A model generated the notes under the pieces. It made no database searches. It saw nothing but the letters and a program-made list of their open reading frames with translations, and was not told the origin of the DNA. A stretch of 64,000 bases of DNA, from the NCBI RefSeq assembly GCF_019649015.1, contig NZ_BLPI01000001.1, forward strand, positions 2,311,001-2,375,000, in the 5' to 3' direction. Both the position numbers and the translations under genes were made by a program. The stretch's first letter is position 1. Every line of letters begins with the position of its first letter. The DNA comes from Agarivorans litoreus. Lineage in GTDB: Bacteria > Pseudomonadota > Gammaproteobacteria > Enterobacterales > Celerinatantimonadaceae. Positions 46,014-55,296 of this stretch are shown piece by piece.

Positions 46014-46142
46014 ATGAACAAACAAGCAATTGCCGTTATTTTGCTAAGCATCGGCCTAAGTGGATGTGGTCAAAAAGGACCTTTAGTCCACCCGCCAGCC
46101 GAGCCAGAGAGCGCTCCCGAGCAAGTAACGCCAAGCGAGTAA
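46014..46142 (+). CDS. lptM: LPS-assembly lipoprotein LptM (YifL)
   Basis: The 42-residue lipoprotein has a signal peptide with lipobox LSGC (Cys 18), then GQKGPL and a Pro/Glu-rich tail. The Cys-Gly-Gln-Lys-Gly-Pro-Leu core is the hallmark of LptM/YifL, which binds the LptDE translocon and promotes LptD maturation in E. coli. Its place between cyaY and lysA-dapF is conserved. It is easily missed because of its size. Confidence 0.92.
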   Translation: MNKQAIAVILLSIGLSGCGQKGPLVHPPAEPESAPEQVTPSE

Positions 46143-46170
46143 GCAACGCAACACAATTAAGGACAGATCA

Positions 46171-47424
46171 TTGGATTTTTTTAGTTATCAAAACGAGCTC
46201 TTACATGCAGAACAATGCTCGGTAGCTGATTTAGCAAGTACTTATGGTACGCCTCTATACGTATATTCGCGCGCCACTATTGAGCGTCATTGGAAGGCTT
46301 TTGATAAAGCGGCGGGCGAACGTCCACATTTGATCTGTTATGCAGTAAAAGCTAACTCTAACCTGGCAGTATTGAACATTATGGCTCGCATGGGTTCGGG
46401 TTTTGATATTGTCTCAGGCGGCGAATTAGCCCGAGTGATTGAAGCGGGTGGCGACCCAAGTAAAGTTGTGTTCTCTGGTGTGGCAAAAACCGAAGCCGAA
46501 ATCGCTGATGCACTTAATCACGGCATTCACTGTTTCAATGTTGAGTCTGAGCCAGAGCTAGACCGTATTAGTCGCGTGGCTCAAAGCCTTGGCAAACAAG
46601 CGCCAATTTCTTTACGTATTAATCCAGATATCGACGCGGGTACTCACCCTTATATTTCTACTGGCCTTAAAGAAAATAAATTTGGCATCGCCATTGAGCG
46701 TGCTCTTGAAGCTTACGCTTATGCGGCCAGTTTACCGGGCTTGAAGTTAGTTGGTGTAGATTGTCATATTGGCTCTCAGCTCACTGAGATTTCTCCTTTT
46801 GTAGAAGCCATTGATAAGTTGCTAGCTCTCATCGATCAATTAGCCGAGCAAGGTATTGTGATTGAGCACCTAGACGTAGGTGGTGGATTAGGCGTTAATT
46901 ACGATGATGAAGTACCGCCAGAGCCTGCCGATTACGCCAGTGCGTTAGCCGAGCGTTTAGGTGATCGTAAACTCAAGTTATTGTTTGAGCCTGGTCGTGC
47001 AATCATGGCCAATGCTGGCATCTTGGTCTCTAAAGTTGAGTTCCTAAAAATGTCGGAGAGTAAAAACTTCGCCATTGTTGATGCCGCAATGAATGACTTA
47101 TTGCGCCCTGCCTTATACAGCGCTTGGCAGCGAATTGTCCCTGTTATTAACAAGCCGGAACTGGCTATGGCCAGCTACGATGTAGTGGGACCAGTTTGTG
47201 AAACCGGCGACTTTTTGGGTAAAGATCGAGAGTTAGCCATCGAACCTAATGATTACATTGCAGTGCGCTCTGCCGGAGCCTACGGTTTTACCATGAGCTC
47301 TAATTACAACTCGCGTTGTCGTGCCGCTGAAGTCATGGTGGACGGCGATAAGGCTCACTTAATACGTGAGCGAGAGGTTCTAGCATCACTTTGGGCCGGC
47401 GAAACGCTGCTGCCTGAAGGATAA
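46171..47424 (+). CDS. lysA: Diaminopimelate decarboxylase
   Basis: This PLP enzyme of 417 residues has the alanine-racemase-type barrel with the PLP lysine in YAVKANSN (about 55) and the C-terminal beta domain with CETGDFLG (about 345). It makes lysine from meso-diaminopimelate, the last step of the pathway. The start is TTG with AAGGA 7 bases upstream. It forms an operon with dapF (4 bases later), which makes its substrate. Confidence 0.95.
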   Translation: MDFFSYQNELLHAEQCSVADLASTYGTPLYVYSRATIERHWKAFDKAAGERPHLICYAVKANSNLAVLNIMARMGSGFDIVSGGELARVIEAGGDPSKVVFSGVAKTEAEIADALNHGIHCFNVESEPELDRISRVAQSLGKQAPISLRINPDIDAGTHPYISTGLKENKFGIAIERALEAYAYAASLPGLKLVGVDCHIGSQLTEISPFVEAIDKLLALIDQLAEQGIVIEHLDVGGGLGVNYDDEVPPEPADYASALAERLGDRKLKLLFEPGRAIMANAGILVSKVEFLKMSESKNFAIVDAAMNDLLRPALYSAWQRIVPVINKPELAMASYDVVGPVCETGDFLGKDRELAIEPNDYIAVRSAGAYGFTMSSNYNSRCRAAEVMVDGDKAHLIREREVLASLWAGETLLPEG

Positions 47425-47428
47425 GCCA

Positions 47429-48259
47429 ATGCTAGTAAACTTTACTAAAATGCACGGTTTGGGAAATGACTTTGTGGTTATCGACAATGTCACTCAAAAC
47501 GTGTTTTTTAACCAAGAAGTGATTAGCCGTTTGGCTGATCGCAACTTTGGTATTGGCTTCGATCAGTTTTTGGTGGTTGAGCCACCTTACGATCCAGAAT
47601 TAGATTTTCACTACCGTATTTTTAATGCTGATGGCAGTGAAGTAGAGCAGTGTGGCAATGGCGCACGTTGCTTTGCCCGTTTTGTTGTAAACAAAGGGCT
47701 AACCAATAAACGCAGTATTGGCGTAAGCACTAAGTCTGGCAAAATCGTTTTGCATATCGAGAACGACGGCCAGGTGACAGTGAATATGGGGGTGCCAGAG
47801 TTTGAGCCGAGCAGAATTCCGTTCAAAGCTAAAAAAGCCGAAAAAACCTATATTTTGCGTGATGAAGAGCAAACTGTATTTGCTGGCGTTGTTTCAATGG
47901 GCAATCCTCATTGTGTTTTGGAAGTAGACGACATCAGCCAAGCGCCACTAGAAACCTTGGGGATGCGCTTAGAAAAACACGAGCGTTTTCCACAAAAAGT
48001 GAATGTGGGTTTTAGTCAAATTATCGACGACAAAAACATTAAGCTGCGGGTATTTGAACGTGGTGTTGGTGAAACCCTTGCTTGTGGTACTGGTGCGTGT
48101 GCCGCCATGGTGGTGGGGCGTCAGCAAGGTAAGTTAGCAGAAACAGTAAATGTAGACTTGCCCGGTGGGCGTTTGCGTATTCAATGGGCTGGAGAGGGTA
48201 AACCGGTGAAAATGACCGGACCAGCAACAATGGTTTTTGACGGTCAGGTGCATATATGA
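47429..48259 (+). CDS. dapF: Diaminopimelate epimerase
   Basis: The 276-residue protein has the catalytic Cys pair in EQCGNGARC (about 73) and [10 protein letters not shown] (about 217). It converts LL- to meso-diaminopimelate for lysine and peptidoglycan. It follows lysA by 4 bases and overlaps the DUF484 gene by 4 bases (ATGA). Confidence 0.97.
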   Translation: MLVNFTKMHGLGNDFVVIDNVTQNVFFNQEVISRLADRNFGIGFDQFLVVEPPYDPELDFHYRIFNADGSEVEQCGNGARCFARFVVNKGLTNKRSIGVSTKSGKIVLHIENDGQVTVNMGVPEFEPSRIPFKAKKAEKTYILRDEEQTVFAGVVSMGNPHCVLEVDDISQAPLETLGMRLEKHERFPQKVNVGFSQIIDDKNIKLRVFERGVGETLACGTGACAAMVVGRQQGKLAETVNVDLPGGRLRIQWAGEGKPVKMTGPATMVFDGQVHI

Positions 48260-48957
48260 GTGAATTCGACCTATCCCAGCCGCTGCTAATCGATGAAAGC
48301 TTGGTAGTCGAGTTTCTGCTCGACAATCCAGACTTCTTTGCGCGTCATCCTAACTTGATTAAGCAGCTGCGTTTACCGCACAAAGAAAAAGGCGCGGTGT
48401 CTTTGGTCGAGCTTCAGGTCCAGCGATTGCGTGACAAGGTGCTGAGCTTAGAGCAAGAAATCACCGATCTAATGAGTGTGGCTAGCCTCAATGAGCGTAT
48501 TTACCATGTTTATGTAGATTTATTGCCAGACTTAATGGCTTGTGATTCGTTTGCCGAGTTACAACATCGCTTAAGTCGAGCATTGGTGGATGACCTTGGT
48601 GTAGAGCGTGTATCACTGCGCTTAAGCCACCAGTTCAACTTAGAAGATCTTTCTCCGGAATATGGCTTAGAGAAAGAGCAGATTGAGCGAGTAAGAGTGA
48701 CACGCTTAAGCCAGCAGCCACATTACTTTGGCCGTATGACCAAGGGTGAGCTGGAGTTGTTATTTGATAACACCGACGACATTGCTTCGGTAGCACTAAT
48801 GCCTTTGGGCAATAACGCAGAGCTGGGCTTTTTTGTGGCCGCTAGCCGTGACGCCGACCATTATGTAGCGGGCATGGACAGTTTATTGCTTACTCAGCTT
48901 TGTCAGGTTATCAGCAGTTTGTTATTACGATTAGTTCCGCTTCAGTCAGAGCAGTAA
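48256..48957 (+). CDS. yigA: DUF484 family protein YigA
   Basis: The 233-residue protein has a conserved N-terminal motif ([19 protein letters not shown]), a helical coiled region (about 50-80) and a GAF-like C-terminal domain. It always sits between dapF and xerC in this group, as E. coli yigA does. Function is unknown, and the GAF-like fold hints at ligand sensing. ATGA overlap with dapF. Confidence 0.92.
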   Translation: MSEFDLSQPLLIDESLVVEFLLDNPDFFARHPNLIKQLRLPHKEKGAVSLVELQVQRLRDKVLSLEQEITDLMSVASLNERIYHVYVDLLPDLMACDSFAELQHRLSRALVDDLGVERVSLRLSHQFNLEDLSPEYGLEKEQIERVRVTRLSQQPHYFGRMTKGELELLFDNTDDIASVALMPLGNNAELGFFVAASRDADHYVAGMDSLLLTQLCQVISSLLLRLVPLQSEQ

Positions 48958-48963
48958 AATCTG

Positions 48964-49860
48964 ATGATGCAGGATGATATAGAACGCTTCCTTCACTATT
49001 TAGAAGTGGAGCGTCGCTACAGCCCTGCCACTATAAGCTCTTACCAACGAAGTTTATTACAACAAAGTAAACTGCTAGAAAATCTAGGCTGTAGTTCATG
49101 GCCTGAGGTGACCAGCGCCAAGGTGCGTAGTGTATTACTTAAGCTTAAAACCAGTGGTTTATCGGCACGATCCATGGCCAATAAACTGTCAGCTTTACGC
49201 AGTTTCTTCAATTATTTACTTCAGCAACAAAAAGTAAGCCTTAATCCGGTCGCTGGCGTTTCTGCACCCAAACAAAACAAGCCCTTACCCAAGAACCTTG
49301 ATGTTGATTCACTTAACCAACTGCTTTCAATGCAGGGAGATGATTTAGTCGCTAGCCGAGATTTGGCGATGATGGAATTGTTTTATGCCAGCGGTATGCG
49401 TTTAGCCGAGTTAGTAAGTCTAAACGTACAAGATATCGACTTTAAGCAGCGGCAGGTAATTGTTACCGGTAAAGGCAATAAGCAGCGTTGGGTGCCTTTT
49501 GGCAGCAAAGCGGAGCAGGCCCTCAAACACTGGCTTAAACAACGCCGACTATTGGTGATGGATGAAGAAGAGCCAGCACTATTTGTGAGCGTAAGGCAGC
49601 AGCGAATTAGTCATCGTACCGTGCAAAAACGTTTGCAGCATTGGGCGCAACAAATGCAGTTATCTAGTACCTTGCATCCACATAAATTGCGCCATTCTTT
49701 TGCAACCCATTTGTTAGAAAGCAGTGGAGATTTGCGGGTGGTTCAAGAGTTATTGGGTCATGCTAACCTTGCCACCACTCAAGTGTATACCCATCTTGAT
49801 TTTACCCATCTAGCCACCAGTTACGATGCCGCCCACCCGCGCGCAAAACGTAAATCTTAA
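48964..49860 (+). CDS. xerC: Tyrosine recombinase XerC
   Basis: The 298-residue protein has an N-terminal SAM-like core-binding domain (1-85) and a catalytic domain with the conserved set: Arg in ASGMRLAEL, Lys (about 172), His-Arg in HKLRHSFATH, His in LLGHANLATT and the Tyr nucleophile in VYTHLD. With XerD it resolves chromosome dimers at dif. It is fixed in the dapF-yigA-xerC-yigB order. Confidence 0.96.
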   Translation: MMQDDIERFLHYLEVERRYSPATISSYQRSLLQQSKLLENLGCSSWPEVTSAKVRSVLLKLKTSGLSARSMANKLSALRSFFNYLLQQQKVSLNPVAGVSAPKQNKPLPKNLDVDSLNQLLSMQGDDLVASRDLAMMELFYASGMRLAELVSLNVQDIDFKQRQVIVTGKGNKQRWVPFGSKAEQALKHWLKQRRLLVMDEEEPALFVSVRQQRISHRTVQKRLQHWAQQMQLSSTLHPHKLRHSFATHLLESSGDLRVVQELLGHANLATTQVYTHLDFTHLATSYDAAHPRAKRKS

Positions 49861-49872
49861 GTGAGTGATTCC

Positions 49873-50580
49873 ATGATTTTCTATCGAAGTTGGTCGCCAG
49901 TACAGGCTTTGTCTTTTGATTTAGACGATACCCTTTATGATAACTGGCCGTACATTAAGCGAGCCGAGCAATGGTTGACTGACTATCTCAAAGAGCAGGT
50001 ACACGAGACTGCGCATCTTACGCTTAGTCAGTGGCAAGCTTACAAGCGACGGGTGATTAAGCGAGATCCGCGTTTAAAAGGGGATGTAAGTGCTTGCCGT
50101 GTAGCTTGGTTACACCTCGCTTTTACCGAACATGGCATGGCCGACAGTGAAGCTAGCCAGCTCGCTCAAGAGATCTTTCAACAGTTTTTAGCGGTGCGTA
50201 GTGATTTTGAGGTACCTGCAGAGAGCCTTGCTTTGTTGCAAGCCTTGGCGCAGCGTTACCGCTTAGTCGCCATAACTAACGGTAATGTTGATATTGCTAA
50301 AATTGGCTTAGGTGGATTATTTGAATTAGAGCTTAAAGCTGGCGGCCAATTTAGAGCTAAACCCGCAGCTGATATGTACCAGTTTGCTTGTCAGCAATTA
50401 CAGCTTGCACCACAACAAATCGCTCACGTTGGCGACCATTGTATTACCGATGTAGCAGGCGCTACCAAAGCAGGCTACCGTTCCATTTGGTTAAATCAAA
50501 ACAGCCAACAAGCGCGAAAACTACAAGCGCTTCCCGATATTGAAATAAGCCAACTGGCACAACTGCAACACCTGTTATAA
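49873..50580 (+). CDS. yigB: HAD-family phosphatase YigB
   Basis: This HAD hydrolase of 235 residues has the nucleophile Asp in FDLDDTLYDN (about 15-24), motif II (VAITNGN), the motif III lysine (about 165) and motif IV HVGDHCITDVAG. E. coli YigB dephosphorylates FMN as part of riboflavin synthesis. I start at the ATG at 49873, which aligns with E. coli YigB. A GTG four codons earlier directly follows the xerC stop. The LexA-type palindrome covers its stop codon. Confidence 0.9.
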   Translation: MIFYRSWSPVQALSFDLDDTLYDNWPYIKRAEQWLTDYLKEQVHETAHLTLSQWQAYKRRVIKRDPRLKGDVSACRVAWLHLAFTEHGMADSEASQLAQEIFQQFLAVRSDFEVPAESLALLQALAQRYRLVAITNGNVDIAKIGLGGLFELELKAGGQFRAKPAADMYQFACQQLQLAPQQIAHVGDHCITDVAGATKAGYRSIWLNQNSQQARKLQALPDIEISQLAQLQHLL

Positions 50581-50581
50581 T
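50554..50581 (+). promoter_or_regulatory. Predicted uvrD promoter
   Basis: CTGGCA (50554-50559) and a perfect TATAAT (50576-50581) are spaced by 16 bases. The -10 lies inside the LexA box, so LexA binding would block RNA polymerase. Confidence 0.6.
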
Positions 50582-50594
50582 ATACAGGTGTTTT
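50569..50594 (+). terminator. Possible yigB terminator that overlaps the LexA box
   Basis: The palindrome AACACCTGT...ACAGGTGTT plus a following T run (50590-50594) also has the form of an intrinsic terminator with an 8-base loop. If active it would end the upstream operon while the same DNA serves as the uvrD operator. Confidence 0.45.
50572..50587. promoter_or_regulatory. LexA (SOS) box of uvrD
   Basis: The sequence CTGT-TATAATAT-ACAG is an exact CTGT-N8-ACAG LexA box with an all-A/T spacer, 26 bases before the uvrD ATG. The outer arms extend to AACACCTGT/ACAGGTGTT. uvrD is a LexA target in E. coli. Confidence 0.88.
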
Positions 50595-50613
50595 TACCCC
50601 TCAAGAGAATTCC

Positions 50614-52788
50614 ATGGATATTTCCGAGCTGTTAGACGGCCTTAATGAAAAGCAGCGTGAAGCCGTTGCTGCGGCGCCAAGCAATATGTTACTTCTGGCC
50701 GGTGCCGGTAGTGGCAAAACACGGGTATTGGTGCATCGCATTGCATGGTTAATGCAGGTTGAGAATGTATCGCCGCTATCTATTCTGTCGGTAACCTTTA
50801 CCAACAAAGCCGCGGCTGAAATGCGCTCGCGAGTAGAAAAACTGGTGGGCAGCCGCTTTCAAGGTATGTGGATGGGCACCTTCCACTCTTTAGCACATCG
50901 CTTATTGCGTGCGCATTATCGCGATGCCGGTTTACCAGAAGATTTTCAGATTATTGATTCCGACGATCAATATCGCCTGCTACGCCGTTTAATTAAAGCC
51001 ATGAACTTAGATGAAAAGCAGTGGCCAGCCAAGCAAGTGCAATGGTATATCAATGCGCGCAAAGACGAGGGGCAGCGCGCCGAACATGTAGATTACAGTA
51101 ATAATCCGATTGAGCGGCAGCAACTAGAAATTTATAAAGCCTATCAGCAGGCTTGTGATCGTTCCGGATTGGTGGATTTTGCCGAGCTATTGCTACGCGC
51201 TCACGAATTGTGGTTAAAACAGCCGCATATTTTGCAGCACTACCAACAGCGTTTTCGCCATATCTTGGTCGACGAGTTTCAAGATACCAACACCATTCAA
51301 TATGCTTGGTTACGCATGTTGGTTACCGAGCATAATAACATCACCATCGTGGGTGATGATGACCAGTCTATTTATGGCTGGCGTGGTGCAAAAATCGAAA
51401 ATATTCAAAGCTTTGAATTAGATGTGCCAAAGGTGAATACAATTCGCCTAGAGCAAAACTATCGAAGCAGCGCCAATATTCTTAAAGCCTCTAACCAGCT
51501 AATTGAAAATAACCAAGGGCGGATGGGCAAGAGTCTGTGGACCGATGACAAAGAAGGCGAGTTAATCTCGATTTACACCGCCTTTAATGACATCGATGAA
51601 GCGCGCTTTGTGGTAGCGCGTATTCAACAGCGAGTAGAACAACACGGCGCAAGTTTGGCAGATTGTGCCATTTTGTATCGTAATAATGCCCAGTCTCGGG
51701 TATTGGAAGAAGCCTTGATGCAAGAGCGTTTGGCCTATCGAATTTATGGCGGTTTACGCTTCTTCGAGCGCCAAGAAATTAAAGATGCGCTCGCCTACCT
51801 GCGATTAATTAGTAACCCCCATGATGACGCGTCCTTTGAGCGAGTGGTAAATACTCCAACCCGTGGCATTGGCCAACGTACTATTGAGCTGTTGCGTCAA
51901 GCTGCACGTGAGCAACAGCTTAGCTTGTGGCAGGCTGTAGACTATTGTTTGCAACAAAATGCCTTATCTGGCCGAGCAGCCAATGCGGTGAAGCAGTTTG
52001 TTGAGTTGCTAGGGCAATTAAAACTACAAACTCAAGAAATGGCCTTAGGTGAGCAATGCGATTACGTGATTAAAGGCTCTGGCTTATTGGCGATGTATCA
52101 AGCCGAGAAAGGTGAAAAGGCCCAAGCTCGAGTAGAAAACTTAGACGAACTGGTTACCGCTACTCAGCAGTTTGCCCAAATGGAAGAAGACCAAGATCTT
52201 TCTCCTTTGGTAGCCTTTTTATCTCATGCCGCCTTAGAAGCAGGCGACAATCAAGCAGAAGCCGATGAAGCAGCGGTGCAGTTAATGACCTTGCACAGCG
52301 CTAAAGGTTTGGAATTCCCAGTGGTGTTTTTGGTGGGCGTTGAAGAAGGCATGTTCCCAAGCCAGCAGTCGGCCGAAGAATCTGGTCGCTTGGAAGAAGA
52401 GCGCCGCCTTTGTTATGTAGGCATGACCCGTGCGATGGAAAAGCTTTACCTCTGTCATGCCGAAAGTCGCCGTTTGTGGGGCAAAGAAGTATTTCATCCT
52501 CCGTCGCGTTTTTTAAGAGAATTACCCAGCGAATGTTTGGACGAAGTACGCTTAAATACAGCGGTAAGCCGACCGGTTCAACAAGGGCGGTTTTCTTCGC
52601 AAGTTCAACAAGCCGCTTTTGATGATAGTGGCTTTAGCTTAGGCCAGCGTGTATCGCACCCTAAGTTTGGGGCAGGTATTGTGCTTAACTACGAAGGCTC
52701 TGGGCAGCAAAGTCGTGTGCAGGTGCAGTTTGAAGAAGCTGGCGCCAAATGGCTGGTATTGGCTTACGCCAGACTGGAAGCCATTTAA
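50614..52788 (+). CDS. uvrD: DNA helicase II (UvrD)
   Basis: This superfamily 1 helicase of 724 residues has Walker A AGAGSGKTRVL (about 30-40), TFTNKAAAEM, VDEFQDTN, GDDDQSIYGWRGA, LEQNYRSS, MTLHSAKGLEFPVVF and VGMTRAMEKLYL. A C-terminal Tudor-like tail binds partners. It unwinds DNA in mismatch and nucleotide-excision repair. It has its own LexA-controlled promoter inside the yigB end. A small mobile element begins exactly at its stop codon. Confidence 0.97.
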   Translation: MDISELLDGLNEKQREAVAAAPSNMLLLAGAGSGKTRVLVHRIAWLMQVENVSPLSILSVTFTNKAAAEMRSRVEKLVGSRFQGMWMGTFHSLAHRLLRAHYRDAGLPEDFQIIDSDDQYRLLRRLIKAMNLDEKQWPAKQVQWYINARKDEGQRAEHVDYSNNPIERQQLEIYKAYQQACDRSGLVDFAELLLRAHELWLKQPHILQHYQQRFRHILVDEFQDTNTIQYAWLRMLVTEHNNITIVGDDDQSIYGWRGAKIENIQSFELDVPKVNTIRLEQNYRSSANILKASNQLIENNQGRMGKSLWTDDKEGELISIYTAFNDIDEARFVVARIQQRVEQHGASLADCAILYRNNAQSRVLEEALMQERLAYRIYGGLRFFERQEIKDALAYLRLISNPHDDASFERVVNTPTRGIGQRTIELLRQAAREQQLSLWQAVDYCLQQNALSGRAANAVKQFVELLGQLKLQTQEMALGEQCDYVIKGSGLLAMYQAEKGEKAQARVENLDELVTATQQFAQMEEDQDLSPLVAFLSHAALEAGDNQAEADEAAVQLMTLHSAKGLEFPVVFLVGVEEGMFPSQQSAEESGRLEEERRLCYVGMTRAMEKLYLCHAESRRLWGKEVFHPPSRFLRELPSECLDEVRLNTAVSRPVQQGRFSSQVQQAAFDDSGFSLGQRVSHPKFGAGIVLNYEGSGQQSRVQVQFEEAGAKWLVLAYARLEAI

Positions 52789-52950
52789 TACCAATCGTAC
52801 TAAATAACTGATCATTCTAACTGGTTAAAATACTCGATAACTGCGTTAGGATTTTTGATTGTAGAATAACTACTTATCGAAAAAATTCTGCCTTATTTTC
52901 GAGCATTTTTCCTGCGTTATTTCTGACCACTTACTTAGTGTGATTGGTAT
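52788..52950. mobile_element. 163-bp non-autonomous inverted-repeat element (MITE-like)
   Basis: The ends ATACCAATC and GATTGGTAT are perfect inverted repeats. Over 15 bases TACCAATCGTACTAA pairs with TTAGTGTGATTGGTA at 13 positions. Inside, ACTCGA/TCGAG and ATTTTTGAT/ATCGAAAAAAT pair in nested fashion, so the RNA or single strand can fold. It has no open frame. It sits immediately after uvrD: its first base is the last base of the TAA. Elements with this end sequence are, from memory, common in marine gammaproteobacteria. A target duplication is not clear (possibly TA). Confidence 0.75.
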
Positions 52951-52984
52951 AACTAAGCCAACAATTAACGGTGAACCAAGCAGC

Positions 52985-53884
52985 CTAACTCGGCTGCTTT
53001 TTTTGTTTGCGTTTGTTACCAACAGCGTCCCAAGTAAATACCGCTAAACCCAACCAAATAAAGGCAAAGGTGAGCAATTTCATTGGCTCAAGCGGTTCAC
53101 CATAAACGCTGGTGGCCAGCATAAACATCAGTGATGGGCCAATGTATTGAAAAAAGCCAATGGTTGATAAGCGTAAGCGGGTGGCTGCGGCTGCAAAACA
53201 TAACAACGGCAGAGTTGTGACAATGCCTGCGCTAAGCAGTAGCGCATTTAAACCTAAACTGTTGTTAACTAAGTGACTGGTAGAAGAATCGGCAAATATC
53301 CACAAATACGCGGCGGCCAAAGGTAATAGCCATAGTGTTTCTACAAACAAACCCGGTAAAGCGCCCAAGTTAACTTTTTTGCGTAACAAGCCGTATAAAC
53401 CAAAACTTACCGCTAGGCTGATTGCAATCCAAGGTAGGGAGCCATAGCTAATTACTTGAATTAATACACCAATCAAAGCCAAACCAATGGCAAGCCATTG
53501 AGCACGACGAAAACGTTCGCCCAAGAACAGCATGCCCAGTATCACGTTAAATAGTGGATTGATGTAATAGCCTAAACTGGCATCGAGCATACGATCGTTG
53601 TTCACTGCCCAAATAAAAATTAGCCAATTAATGCCAATTAGTACCGAGGTTAGTGCCAATATTGCCAATTGCTTGGGGTGCTTGATTACGGCGCTCACCG
53701 CCGACCACTGTTTACCTACGGCTAGCATCACCGCAACAAAAACGCAGGACCATAGCACCCGATGCGCTAAAATTTCGTATGCAGGTACAGCACTTAAGCT
53801 CTTAAAATAAATAGGGGCAAAACCCCACATAATGTACGCGGCGAGAGCAAACATAACGCCGTGTTTAGTGGCTTGATTAGGCAT
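52985..53884 (-). CDS. rarD: EamA-family transporter RarD
   Basis: The 299-residue membrane protein has about ten helices. It carries the RarD-type start (GVMFALAAYIMWGFAPIYFK), WLIFIWAVNNDRMLDASLGYYINPLFNV (about 85-115) and FAFIWLGLAVFTWDAV near the end. It belongs to the DMT superfamily and is linked to drug sensitivity in E. coli, but its true substrate is unknown. It sits near yigI and recQ as in E. coli. A terminator is not obvious. Confidence 0.92.
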   Translation of the reverse strand: MPNQATKHGVMFALAAYIMWGFAPIYFKSLSAVPAYEILAHRVLWSCVFVAVMLAVGKQWSAVSAVIKHPKQLAILALTSVLIGINWLIFIWAVNNDRMLDASLGYYINPLFNVILGMLFLGERFRRAQWLAIGLALIGVLIQVISYGSLPWIAISLAVSFGLYGLLRKKVNLGALPGLFVETLWLLPLAAAYLWIFADSSTSHLVNNSLGLNALLLSAGIVTTLPLLCFAAAATRLRLSTIGFFQYIGPSLMFMLATSVYGEPLEPMKLLTFAFIWLGLAVFTWDAVGNKRKQKKQPS

Positions 53885-53973
53885 AAATAATGAAAAAGGA
53901 AGAAAAGTCAGGGTAGTGTATCAGGCAGGTGGTTAAGCAGCCATATATTAGCAGTCTAAGTTTTGTCAGCGAG

Positions 53974-54570
53974 CTAGACTGCCGAAGCGGCTTCGCAATA
54001 TAGCTTGCTCCAAACTGTATGTAGTTGTGGTTCTGCTTGGCACAATGTGTCGATTTTCTGAATGATGGTTTTGCTCTGGCTATGTTGTGCTTCTAGCAAC
54101 AGATGAAGCAGATGACCTAATACACCATGCACAAAACGTTCGTTTAAGGGCTCGTGATAGCTTTGCCAAGCTCGAACACAGCTATAGCCGGGAATAATGT
54201 CTTTCGCGTAGCTAGATAAAATGCGCATTGGCCAAGGGCGTTGAATCTCATCTTGAGTATTCAAACATTCTAGTAAGGGTTGTTGGATATGTAGGTAACG
54301 CAATAGGCAGCGATCGCGCTCGTTTAGGCAATCATCATGGATTTGTTCGAAATGCTGTAAGTCTTGCTCTGGCTTCTCAAAGATTCCTAGTTGCTTACAT
54401 TCAACAATGCGGTAGTCGGGGAAGTGGGCAAAATCGCCATAACCTTCTAGCTCGTGTTCTAGCCATTGGTCCAAGTCTTCTAGCTGTATGTCGGCATTAA
54501 TCTTTTTTACTTCTAGTAACACGCTATTTAAAGTATTGATTAACAAAGAGGAGCTGTAAGTTGTGCTCAT
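53974..54570 (-). CDS. AbiTii-like domain protein
   Basis: The 198-residue protein is counted from the ATG at 54568-54570. The longer frame to 54693 has no domain-like sequence in its first 41 residues. Residues about 7-58 (LLINTLNSVLLEVKKIN, LDQWLEHELEGYG, FPDYRIVE) closely follow the AbiTii domain, which pairs a helical start with a W-x4-EL-x-GY motif and a PDYR-like strand. AbiTii domains occur in proteins annotated as abortive infection or of unknown function. The rest (60-198) is helical and Leu/Gln/His-rich with no known motif. It is a single gene between housekeeping genes, with only a weak Shine-Dalgarno. Confidence 0.65.
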   Translation of the reverse strand: MSTTYSSSLLINTLNSVLLEVKKINADIQLEDLDQWLEHELEGYGDFAHFPDYRIVECKQLGIFEKPEQDLQHFEQIHDDCLNERDRCLLRYLHIQQPLLECLNTQDEIQRPWPMRILSSYAKDIIPGYSCVRAWQSYHEPLNERFVHGVLGHLLHLLLEAQHSQSKTIIQKIDTLCQAEPQLHTVWSKLYCEAASAV

Positions 54571-54692
54571 TATTTTACTAGCCTGTGCCGCAGTCGATGT
54601 CCTAATTAAGTATAGCCCTAACTGAGTGGAAACCATCAACATTGAATTGATATTTCGACAAAAATTGTTTTTTTGATGGCAAGTTTGCTGCA

Positions 54693-55157
54693 CTAACCTA
54701 CTAAGTAAGTACCGGTGCCAAAGGCGATGTGAGTGCCTTCTTGATTATGCAGCTCCATACGTGCAACGGTAACCTTATTGCCGGAGCGGATTATCTCGGC
54801 AGTGGCGTAAAACACTTCACCAATACCTGGACGCAGGTAGTCGATGCGCAGATCAATGGTGCCGGTTTTGGAGATGCGCGCAGACAGCTCTTTACTGGAT
54901 AGGTTTTCTAAGCGTTTTACTGCCGCTGCTGCTGCGGTCATTCCCCCGGCTACATCTAAAATGGTTGCGGTGGCGCCACCATGCAAGATGCCATGAATCG
55001 GATTGCCCACTAATTTGGGATCCATGGGTAGTTTTAGTTTTACTCCGGTCGCGCTGTAATCCACTAGTTCGATGCCAAGTAATTGATTAAAAGGCATTTG
55101 ATTGATGAAGGTGTCGGCGATGGCTTGGCGCCACTTTTGTTGTCTTGGGCTGGTCAT
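54693..55157 (-). CDS. yigI: Hotdog-fold thioesterase YigI
   Basis: The 154-residue protein is of the PaaI/YigI hotdog class: HGILHGGATATILDVAGGM (about 50-70) with the active-site region, GTIDLRIDYLRPG, and VARMELHNQEGTHIA. It matches E. coli YigI along its length. I start at the ATG at 55155-55157, as the 27-residue extension upstream lacks similarity. YigI hydrolyses medium/long-chain acyl-CoA in E. coli. It lies in the conserved rarD-yigI-recQ neighbourhood. Confidence 0.9.
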   Translation of the reverse strand: MTSPRQQKWRQAIADTFINQMPFNQLLGIELVDYSATGVKLKLPMDPKLVGNPIHGILHGGATATILDVAGGMTAAAAAVKRLENLSSKELSARISKTGTIDLRIDYLRPGIGEVFYATAEIIRSGNKVTVARMELHNQEGTHIAFGTGTYLVG

Positions 55158-55296
55158 GCTGTATCCATACAAATTAAACGCTCGTTTAAATACTGTATAG
55201 CGAGAAAAGAATAAAGGCAAACCAAGACAAGCCGCCATAGCTTGATTACAATGTGCGACCGATTAGCCACACTCTGTTTTTGGATTTCTAGCCTTA

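Noticed and set aside
54571-54693. Longer N-terminus of the AbiTii-like protein
   Set aside because: The first 41 residues of the longest frame show no domain similarity and have no Shine-Dalgarno. The ATG at 54570 fits the start of the domain.
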